42,087 nt of DNA from Thauera sp. (GTDB lineage: Bacteria > Pseudomonadota > Gammaproteobacteria > Burkholderiales > Rhodocyclaceae). The notes beneath the pieces were generated by a model. It saw nothing but the letters and a program-made list of their open reading frames with translations. It searched no databases and was not told the DNA's origin. The stretch covers positions 1 to 42,087 of the forward strand of contig JAKLLJ010000003.1 of the NCBI GenBank assembly GCA_023150215.1, in the 5' to 3' direction. Below are positions 1 to 7,683 of this stretch, piece by piece. The number at the start of each line of letters is the position of its first letter. Position 1 is the first letter of the stretch. The translations under genes and the position numbers were made by a program.

Positions 1-1
1 C

Positions 2-457
2 GACACTGCGCACAGCATGCTGTTGCTCGACGAGGTGGACAGCCTGCTGCGCGACCGCCGCCAGGCCCGCCACAGCTGGGAGGCGACCCAGGTAAACGAG
101 CTGCTGCAACAGATGGAGCGCTTCGGCGGCATCTTCATCGCGGCTACCAACCTCATCGGCCAGCTCGATGCGGCGGCGATGCGGCGCTTCGATTTCAAGC
201 TCCAGTTCCGCGCGCTGGAGCGGATGCAACGCCGCTCGCTGTTTGCACGCGAGGCCTTGGGCGATGCGCTGCGGGTGGGCGAGATTGCGCCCGCGCTGGG
301 CGCGCGGCTCGATGCGCTGGATATGCTGACCCAGGGGGATTTCGCCAACGTGGTGCGCCAGCGCGACCTGCTCGGTGACACGCCAAGCCCCAAGGACTTC
401 CTCCGTCGGCTGATCGTGGAGTGCCGCCACAAGGAGGGAATGCAGGCAGCAGCGTGA
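2..457 (+). CDS. AAA+ family ATPase, C-terminal part (5' end outside window)
   Basis: The reading frame is open from the first bases, so the gene starts upstream; about 150 residues are visible. Seen: Walker B (MLLLDEVDSLL), a sensor-1 stretch (FIAATNL) and the arginine-finger segment (AAMRRFDFKL), followed by a small helical lid. This is the second half of a classical AAA ATP-hydrolysing module of the kind in CDC48/FtsH-like ATPases. Walker A must lie upstream. Proteins of this family couple ATP hydrolysis to remodelling or unfolding of a partner. Without the N-terminal part the substrate-recognition domain, and so the specific role, cannot be told. The stop is followed by a REP-rich gap, so no downstream operon partner is evident. 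The family call is firm, the function unknown. Confidence 0.8.
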   Translation, partial: DTAHSMLLLDEVDSLLRDRRQARHSWEATQVNELLQQMERFGGIFIAATNLIGQLDAAAMRRFDFKLQFRALERMQRRSLFAREALGDALRVGEIAPALGARLDALDMLTQGDFANVVRQRDLLGDTPSPKDFLRRLIVECRHKEGMQAAA

Positions 458-483
458 GCAGCGACCTTGATCTGATGCGACAT

Positions 484-810
484 GCAGGAGCGCCGGCAGG
501 CGCGAAGACGACGGTCGGGTCGAGCACCGTAGCTGAACGGCCCGGTTCGCGCCTGCCGGCGCTCCTACAAAAAATACCGCGGCGCTGCTCCCCCTGTAGC
601 AGCGCCGGAAGGCGCGAAACGAAGGTCCGGGCAATCGCCCGCCACCGCAGGCTTGTCGCGGATCTTCGGCTGGGCAGGGGTCGCGGCTTTTTCCGCTCCC
701 ACGGGGCGCGCGAAGGTTTGCGTAGGAGCGCCGGAAGGCGCGAACTGGAGCGCTGAAACGTCGTCAGCGCGCATGCCCGGCACCGAATTCGCGGCTTCGG
801 CCGCTCCTAC
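484..810. repeat. REP-like palindromic repeats in the 458-840 gap (5 copies)
   Basis: Each copy is about 23 bases, begins GTAGGAGCG and ends GCGAA (or the reverse complement), around an inner palindrome of type GCGGAAGCCGC (variant A) or GCGCCGGAAGGCGC (variant B). Copies: 484-506 (+, B), 546-568 (-, B), 596-618 (+, B), 722-744 (+, B), 788-810 (-, A-like). The first two are perfect inverted copies about 40 bases apart and could fold into one long hairpin. A degenerate copy may lie near 687-712. I see no gene, promoter or RNA in the rest of the gap. Confidence 0.8.
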
Positions 811-840
811 GGGCGCTCATCCACGAGGCCGGGCGGCTGA

Positions 841-1041
841 AGGGGGCTCGCTACCGTGGTGGCACTTGTCGGCGCGGGCCTTCGCCGCAAGCTGCGCAAG
901 CGCCTCGGCATCGAGCGCAGCCAGTTCATCATCTTCAGTCCCGGTCTCGGGGAAGAGCAGGCGGCGGCGCTCAGCAACATGTACGAGCTGACCTTCGCCA
1001 ACCGGGAACGCTTGACAGCGCACCTGCGCAGCCTGCTTTAG
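841..1041 (+). CDS. Small hypothetical ORF, possible gene remnant
   Basis: A short frame that opens just after an in-frame stop at 838-840; the first usable start is GTG at 856, giving 61 residues. The peptide is basic at the N terminus (GLRRKLRKRLG) and ends in a helical NRERLTAHLRSLL. I do not recognise a family. No ribosome-binding site is clear upstream of 856, and the gene abuts a REP copy, so it could be the surviving 3' end of a longer gene or a chance frame. The codons have the strong third-position G/C of real genes here, which is the only positive sign. It converges on the DUF429 gene, overlapping its end by four bases. Confidence 0.3.
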   Translation, partial: RGLATVVALVGAGLRRKLRKRLGIERSQFIIFSPGLGEEQAAALSNMYELTFANRERLTAHLRSLL

Positions 1042-1880
1042 TCAGTGCCCGCCCCGCAGCCGGCGATCCATCCTTCCAGCGGGTCCATTGCGGCGGGGAG
1101 GCCGAAGCGGGGCGGGCCATGACGCGCGGCGGTGGCGGCTTGCACCAGTGCGAGCGCGGCGTCCAGAAGGTCGCCGCTGGCATCGTCGACCAGGTCCTGG
1201 CGTTGTGCCAGCGTGGCGACGAGCACCGGTGTGTTCAAGGTGTGTTCCGCCGCGGGGCGCTCGGCGGTGAGCGCGGCAACGATACCGACGCGCGCTGCAC
1301 GGCGTTCGTCGGTTTGCTTGCGGCGCTCGTCGCTCTTGTACGACGCGTTGGTGATGCGGCGCGCGAGCAGTCCGGGGTAGGCCTCGATGGCGATGCGCTG
1401 CACATCGCCATCGTGCATCCCGAGCACGTGCACGCCGGCGGCGAGCAGGCGCGGCGCGCCTTCCTGGAACATCAGGCCGACCGGCGGATTGACGAGCTTG
1501 AGCGGACTGTGCGAACGCGCCGGCAGGTCGGTGGCGCGGTGGGCGTAGCGCCGGCCGGCGGGGCGGGACTCGCGGTAGGCGTCGAGCGAGGCGCGAAAGG
1601 CCGGTTTGCCGAGCGCGGCGCAGTGACGCACGAGCGCTGCCCACGTTTGCGGCCAGCCGAGGTCGAGCACCGCCTCACGCGGCAGCCCGAAGGGAAAGTC
1701 GAAGGCGCCCAACCATGGCCCGGGACGCGCGAGCAGGGCTTCAAAGCTCGGCCAATCCGCGCAGCACTCGAAACGGTCGAGCATGACGCGCGCACCATCC
1801 AGGCGGCCGCAAGCCACGGTGATCGGCTTGGCGCGACGCGGGGCGGAGGTGAAGTCGATACCGAGAAGCTGGCGTGTCAT
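1038..1880 (-). CDS. DUF429 family protein (predicted RNase H-like nuclease)
   Basis: A 280-residue protein opening with LLGIDFTSAPRRAKPITVA, the acidic first strand (G-I-D) typical of DUF429, whose members are predicted to have an RNase H-like fold. Further hallmarks are the GAFDFPFGLP segment and C-terminal acidic residues (DLVDDASGDLLDAALALVQA). No member activity is assumed here. I chose ATG at 1878-1880 because its first base overlaps the stop of the upstream HDAC-like gene in an ATGA arrangement, which implies translational coupling. A longer frame starting further upstream lies entirely inside the HDAC gene and is unlikely. The pair forms a two-gene leftward operon. The DUF429 call is fairly sure; the nuclease role is inference. 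Confidence 0.85.
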   Translation of the reverse strand: MTRQLLGIDFTSAPRRAKPITVACGRLDGARVMLDRFECCADWPSFEALLARPGPWLGAFDFPFGLPREAVLDLGWPQTWAALVRHCAALGKPAFRASLDAYRESRPAGRRYAHRATDLPARSHSPLKLVNPPVGLMFQEGAPRLLAAGVHVLGMHDGDVQRIAIEAYPGLLARRITNASYKSDERRKQTDERRAARVGIVAALTAERPAAEHTLNTPVLVATLAQRQDLVDDASGDLLDAALALVQAATAARHGPPRFGLPAAMDPLEGWIAGCGAGTD

Positions 1881-2815
1881 CGCCGTTCGTCCACCCGCAT
1901 CACCCGCGCCGCCGTACAGATGGTGTTGAAGTGAATCGTCACCGTGTCGTCGATCGGCTGCGCGTAGCCGCCAGCCATGGCCACGGCGACCGGTACGTCG
2001 GCGGTGCGGCATATGCCAAGCACGCGTTCGTCGCGCCGGCGCAGGCCGTCGATGCTGAGCGCGAGCCGGCCGAGGCGGTCGCCGGCATAGGGATCGGCGC
2101 CGGCGAGGTAGATCACCAACTCGGGGTGGGCGCGGGTGAAGACGGTGTCGAGCGCCGCATCGAGTGCGGCCAGGTAGGCCTCGTCGCCGATGTCGTCGGG
2201 CAACTCGATGTCGAGGTCACTTGCCTGCTTGCGGAAGGGGAAGTTCTTCGCACCGTGCAGGCTGCAGGTGAAGACTTCGGGCGTGTCGGCGAGGATGGTG
2301 GCGGTGCCGTCGCCCTGGTGCACGTCGCAGTCCACGATGGCGATGCGTCTGGCGCGGCCTTCGGCGCGCATCGCCAGCGCGGCGATGGCGGCGTCGTTGA
2401 ACACGCAGAAGCCCGAGCCGAAGTCGCGATGCGCGTGATGGGTGCCGCCGGCGAGGTTGGCGGCACAGGCCGTGCCGCCTTCGCGATCGAGCGCGCTGCG
2501 GCAGGCGGCGAGCGTTGCGCCCGCCGAGCGGCGCGAGCGCTCGACCATCGCTGCGCTCCACGGAAAGCCGATACGTCGGATCTCGGCGGCATCCAGCGTG
2601 CCGCTGACGACGCGTTGCAGGTAGCCGGTGTCGTGGGCGCGCAGGATCTCAGTGTCGCTCGCGGCGCCGGGCACGCGGAAGTCGTCATCGGCGAAGAGGC
2701 CACTGTCGCGCAGGCGGGCGCGCAGTCGCGAATACTTCTCCATCGGAAAGCGGTGGCCTTCGGGCAGCGGCAGGACGAAATGGTCGGCGTAATGGAGTTT
2801 CAAGCTTGATCGCAT
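1877..2815 (-). CDS. Histone deacetylase superfamily protein (AcuC/HDAC-like amidohydrolase)
   Basis: A 312-residue zinc amidohydrolase of the arginase/deacetylase fold. Seen: the tandem catalytic histidines in GGTHHAHRDFGSGFC (about 126-127), the zinc ligands of VDCDVHQGDG (D164, H166) and GADPYAGDRLG (third Asp), and the GGY near the C terminus that supplies the transition-state Tyr. Bacterial relatives remove acetyl groups from proteins, polyamines or small acylated compounds; the substrate here cannot be read from sequence. The start is ATG at 2813-2815; upstream in-frame residues look like untranslated sequence. The stop overlaps the start of the DUF429 gene by four bases, so the two are probably made together. 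Full-length, with no missing key residue. Confidence 0.92.
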   Translation of the reverse strand: MRSSLKLHYADHFVLPLPEGHRFPMEKYSRLRARLRDSGLFADDDFRVPGAASDTEILRAHDTGYLQRVVSGTLDAAEIRRIGFPWSAAMVERSRRSAGATLAACRSALDREGGTACAANLAGGTHHAHRDFGSGFCVFNDAAIAALAMRAEGRARRIAIVDCDVHQGDGTATILADTPEVFTCSLHGAKNFPFRKQASDLDIELPDDIGDEAYLAALDAALDTVFTRAHPELVIYLAGADPYAGDRLGRLALSIDGLRRRDERVLGICRTADVPVAVAMAGGYAQPIDDTVTIHFNTICTAARVMRVDERR

Positions 2816-3062
2816 CCCGGAGATGGTTGGCCAGCGCGGTGACTTGGGCTGGCGACGGACTCGTGACGGCAAACCAACGACCGCGCATCGCGCCCCACCC
2901 AGCGGAGCGCAACACCGGCCACCCACGCCGTAGTGCGACCGCCCCTACCCGACGGAACGCGGCGCCGCGTCTGCGCGGCGGAACCTGACGCTGTTTTCGC
3001 CCGGCGTAAGAGCGCGGAAGCCGCGAGGGGTTCCGGCAGTCACCATGTATTTTTGGCGAGAG

Positions 3063-3202
3063 TTCGCGGCTGCCGCCGCTCCTACAGGGCGCCGCACACG
3101 GGGTGCCGGAAGGCGCGCCGGAAGGCGCGAACGCGGCGCTCGTCTTCGTCAGCGACGCGTCGGCTGCCCGACGGCCGAATTCGCGGCTGCCGCCGCTCCT
3201 AC
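3063..3202. repeat. REP-like repeats in the 2816-3320 gap
   Basis: Two complete leftward variant-A copies (GCTGCCGCC centre) at 3063-3085 and 3180-3202, with a stuttered variant-B half (GGAAGGCGCG repeated) at 3106-3130 between them. The remaining 250 bases towards the HDAC-like gene hold nothing I can name; frames there translate the repeats as CRSGGSRE or AAAAAPT-like peptides and are not genes. Confidence 0.75.
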
Positions 3203-3320
3203 AGGGCGGCTTCTGCAGGACTTGGCCTGGACAGGCTTGCGGATGAGCACACGGATCTTGTGCAAGCGGCGTGAACGGGAGCACCGTGGTGAACTCTTGT
3301 TGTCATGTCTTGATGGTGCA

Positions 3321-4358
3321 ATGCAATATGGCGCATGTCGCTTCCATGTCTACCGCAAACAGAGGCCGAAATTGGATTTTCGCCTGTCCCTGGCGCGCAT
3401 CCGTGCGGCCATCATTCGCGCGTTCAGCGACAGGGCTGCCACGACCGTGAGCGTTCCGGCGCCGCGGGTCGCGCCCGTGGTCTCGCCGCGGGTGTCTGCC
3501 GAAGTACCTGTCGAGGTGGCGCCCGAGCCAGCACCGGTGGTCGCGAAGAGCCCGCCGATGCCTGAACGTCGCGATCCGCCAGGCGCCGAATCCGCGCCCG
3601 TTGAGCCGGTCGGACCGGCCGAGCCTGCAGCCATCGTCGCCGCGCCTGATCCGGACGCCGAGCGGCTGCTCGTGCGCCGTGCCCTGCTGCAGGGTCAGCT
3701 GCTCGACCTCAGCGCCCGACTCGCCGACATGGAGCAGCAAGTTCGTCGCTATGAGCAGCACCAGTACCGCACCCTCGGCGAAGTGCTGGGCGAGTGCCTG
3801 CGCCTGCGCCAGGAATACCTCGGCCTCAAGGCCGCGCGCTCGGGCGCGGCAGGCGATCGGGAACAAGCGCGCCAGGCCGACGAGGACTTCGACGCCTACC
3901 GCCGCAGCACGGCGCACGCCGCGGCGCCGCTGCCCGAACTCGACGACGACGAGCAGGACGAACTGCGCCGGCTCTATCGCGCAGCGGCGATGCGTTGCCA
4001 TCCCGACCGTGCGGCGGAGGCCGAGCGGGCCGAGGCGCATGACATTTTTCTGCGCGTGCAGGCCGCCTACCAAGGGCGCGACCTCGAGAGCCTGCGTCGC
4101 ATCAGCGCCGAACTGGCGGGGTGGGCGCGCCCGGATGCAGAGGCGAGCAGCGGGGTCCGGCGCCGGGTTGCCGAGCTGCAGATCCAGGTCGCCGACCTGA
4201 TCCTTGCCGTGCAGACCTTGCAGCTGGATCCTGCTTACCGCCAGGCCCTTCAGGTCGAGCGCTGGGAGGCGGACTTTGCCGCCGCGCGCGCGGGTTTCGA
4301 GGCCGAATGCGAGGCCTTGCGCGCACAGATCGCGCAACTGGCGTCGCGGCGAGCTTGA
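3321..4358 (+). CDS. J-domain (DnaJ-like) protein with coiled coils
   Basis: From ATG 3321 the product is 345 residues. Order: a basic N-terminal stretch (1-40), a Pro/Ala/Val-rich linker (45-105), a predicted coiled coil (about 113-185), then a J-domain-like helix pair with the invariant HPD at 227-229 (RRLYRAAAMRCHPDRAAEAE), then a C-terminal coiled coil to the end. J-domains stimulate Hsp70 ATPase; the placement in the middle between coiled coils suggests a DnaK co-chaperone of a dedicated complex rather than a general DnaJ, since no Gly/Phe region or zinc finger is present. The start is uncertain: ATG 3243 is also in frame, and the frame stays open upstream through two REP copies, which are unlikely to be coding. 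It converges on dbpA. Confidence 0.72.
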   Translation: MQYGACRFHVYRKQRPKLDFRLSLARIRAAIIRAFSDRAATTVSVPAPRVAPVVSPRVSAEVPVEVAPEPAPVVAKSPPMPERRDPPGAESAPVEPVGPAEPAAIVAAPDPDAERLLVRRALLQGQLLDLSARLADMEQQVRRYEQHQYRTLGEVLGECLRLRQEYLGLKAARSGAAGDREQARQADEDFDAYRRSTAHAAAPLPELDDDEQDELRRLYRAAAMRCHPDRAAEAERAEAHDIFLRVQAAYQGRDLESLRRISAELAGWARPDAEASSGVRRRVAELQIQVADLILAVQTLQLDPAYRQALQVERWEADFAAARAGFEAECEALRAQIAQLASRRA

Positions 4359-4384
4359 GGCTGGGGCCCCTGGGGTTACACCGC

Positions 4385-4411
4385 GAGCCTGGACGCCCTG
4401 GCTTCAGGCTC
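4385..4411. terminator. Weak candidate hairpin between convergent genes
   Basis: GAGCCTG (4385-4391) and CAGGCTC (4405-4411) are perfect inverted arms with a 13-base loop in the gap between the J-domain gene and dbpA. No T-tract follows on either strand, so a terminator role is only suggested by position. Confidence 0.3.
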
Positions 4412-4431
4412 GAAGCCCCGCACCGCAAGCC

Positions 4432-5895
<1,464 letters not shown>

Positions 5896-6078
5896 GCGCA
5901 ATTATCAGGCCTGATTCGAGACCCACCGCTGAAAAATTTGCGGTAAAGCGAATCGGCGTGTCCTGTGGGCGGGAACTTCGGCCGGATTCGCGCTTCAGAA
6001 TCCCCGAACGTTGACGCGCTTCGGGGTGGGAGGTGCATTTCCCTGCCTGTGTCACTCCCGCAGCGATCGATCCGCATT

Positions 6079-6397
6079 GCAGGAGCGGGGGAAGCCGGGG
6101 TTCGCGCCTGCCGGCGCTCCTACAATCCGCCGAACAGGGATGCTGTTGTGTAGGAGCGGCGGAAGCCACGAACGCGGCGGTCCGGCGCGCGTATCGCCGA
6201 TTTCACGGGCCGGGGTTCGCGCCGTCCGGCGCTCCTACGGAGAACCGCCGGGCTTCCTGTAGGAGCGGCGGAAGCCGCGAAGCGGCGCCCAGGCAATCTG
6301 CTTGGGTGCCAAGCCCACAGCAGCGCTCGCGCCTGCCGGCGCTCCTACAATCCGCCGAGCCCAGATGGTGTTGTGTAGGAGCGGCGGAAGCCGCGAA
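6079..6397. repeat. REP/REPIN cluster in the 5896-6500 gap (8 copies)
   Basis: Complete copies: 6101-6123 (-, B), 6150-6172 (+, A), 6216-6238 (-, B with GCCGTCCGGC), 6259-6281 (+, A), 6326-6348 (-, B), 6375-6397 (+, A), plus a degenerate plus-strand copy at 6079-6100. They pair as inverted doublets. Doublets 6101-6172 and 6326-6397 are both exactly 72 bases and share the spacer start AATCCGCCGA and the end TTGT. The middle doublet is 66 bases. The flanks 5896-6078 and 6398-6480 carry no evident gene; a promoter for the M20 gene should lie in the latter. Confidence 0.85.
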
Positions 6398-6500
6398 TCG
6401 ACGCTCCGGCAATCCTGCTTCCGCGGCCGAAGGATCCACCCTCGTCCGCCTGTAATACACTCGACCTCCCCGCCATAGAGCACAACAACACGGTGCAGCC

Positions 6501-7673
6501 ATGAGCCTCATCGAAAGCGTCCGCCCCCTGCAGAGCAAGCTGACCGCCATCCGCCGCGACATCCATGCTCACCCCGAGCTCGCCTTCGAGGAGCACCGCA
6601 CCGCCGAACTGGTCGCGCGCCATCTTGAAGCGCTCGGCATCGAGACCCACCGCGGTGTCGGCGGCACCGGCGTGGTCGGCGTGGTGCGCGGTCGGCGCGG
6701 GCTGCGCGCGATCGGCCTGCGTGCCGACATGGACGCGCTGCCGATCACCGAGCGCAACGAGTTCGCGCACAAGTCCACCATCCAGGGCTGCATGCACGCC
6801 TGCGGCCACGACGGCCACACCACGATGCTGCTCGGCGCCGCCGAGGCACTGGCCGCGCGGCGCGATTTCGACGGCACGGTCTACCTGATCTTCCAGCCCG
6901 CCGAGGAAGGCGAGGGGGGGGCGCCGGCGATGATCGCCGACGGCCTCTTCGAGCGTTTCCCGATGGAGGCGGTGTTCGGCATGCACAACTGGCCGGGCAT
7001 GGAGGCGGGGACCTTCGCCATCCATTCCGGGCCGGTGATGGCGAGCGCCGACCGCTTCGACATCCGCTTCACCGGGGTCGGCGCGCACGCGGCAATGCCG
7101 CACCTGGGCGTGGACCCGGTGGTGGCGGGCGCGGCCTTCGTGCAGGCGGCACAGACCCTGGTGAGCCGGGTGCTCGACCCGATCGACGCCGGCGTGGTGT
7201 CGGTGACCCAGTTCCATGCCGGCGAGGCCTACAACGTGATCCCCGACCGCGCCGAGCTGTGCGGCACGGTGCGCACCTTCTCCGCCGAAGTGCGCGACCG
7301 CCTCGAGCGCGGCTTGCGCCAGGTCGCCGAAGGCATCGCGCAGAGCCATGGCGTGGAGGTGTTGTTCGAGTTCCGCCGCGGCTATCCGCCCACCGTCAAT
7401 ACCGCGGCCGAAGCTGCGCTGTGCGCCGAGGCGGCGCGTGCCGTGGCAGGCGCGGATCACGTGTTCACCGACCGCAGGCCGAGCATGGGCGCGGAGGATT
7501 TCGCGTACTTCCTCGAGGAAAAGCCGGGCGCCTACATCTGGATCGGCAACGGCCCGGGCGAGGGCGGCTGCATGCTGCACAACCCCCGCTACGACTTCAA
7601 CGACGAGGTGCTGCCGGCCGGCGTCGCCTACTGGTGCGCGCTGGTGCGCCGCCTGCTTGGCGACGCGGCTTGA
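6501..7673 (+). CDS. M20 family metallo-amidohydrolase (hippurate/N-acyl amino acid hydrolase type)
   Basis: 390 residues, the usual length for HipO/IAA-amino-acid-hydrolase-like M20D peptidases. Seen: IRRDIHAHPELAFEEHRTA at the N terminus, the metal site GLRADMDALP, the Cys-containing GCMHACGHDGHTTMLLG, the catalytic PAEEGEGGA, and FGMHNWPGMEAG, followed by the dimerisation domain with GVGAHAAMPHLGVDPV, and HNPRYDFNDEVLP near the end. The enzyme cleaves the amide bond of N-acylated amino acids (for example hippurate) in the cytoplasm; the exact acyl group cannot be told. It lies ten bases upstream of the YbbP-like permease, and that gene is three bases from rmuC, so the three may be co-transcribed. 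The functional link among them is unclear. Confidence 0.9.
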   Translation: MSLIESVRPLQSKLTAIRRDIHAHPELAFEEHRTAELVARHLEALGIETHRGVGGTGVVGVVRGRRGLRAIGLRADMDALPITERNEFAHKSTIQGCMHACGHDGHTTMLLGAAEALAARRDFDGTVYLIFQPAEEGEGGAPAMIADGLFERFPMEAVFGMHNWPGMEAGTFAIHSGPVMASADRFDIRFTGVGAHAAMPHLGVDPVVAGAAFVQAAQTLVSRVLDPIDAGVVSVTQFHAGEAYNVIPDRAELCGTVRTFSAEVRDRLERGLRQVAEGIAQSHGVEVLFEFRRGYPPTVNTAAEAALCAEAARAVAGADHVFTDRRPSMGAEDFAYFLEEKPGAYIWIGNGPGEGGCMLHNPRYDFNDEVLPAGVAYWCALVRRLLGDAA

Positions 7674-7683
7674 GGCCGGCCCG

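Noticed and set aside
2685..3284. A 199-codon minus-strand frame in a gap
   Set aside because: It overlaps the HDAC-like gene and contains CRSGGSRE-type peptides, which are translated REP copies.
6079..6397. A CRISPR array
   Set aside because: Repeats alternate in orientation, vary in core sequence and have short, partly conserved spacers. They are REPINs.
6033..6455. A 140-codon plus-strand frame between dbpA and the M20 gene
   Set aside because: It consists of translated REP doublets (CRSGGS, FAPSGAPT) and has no other coding sign.
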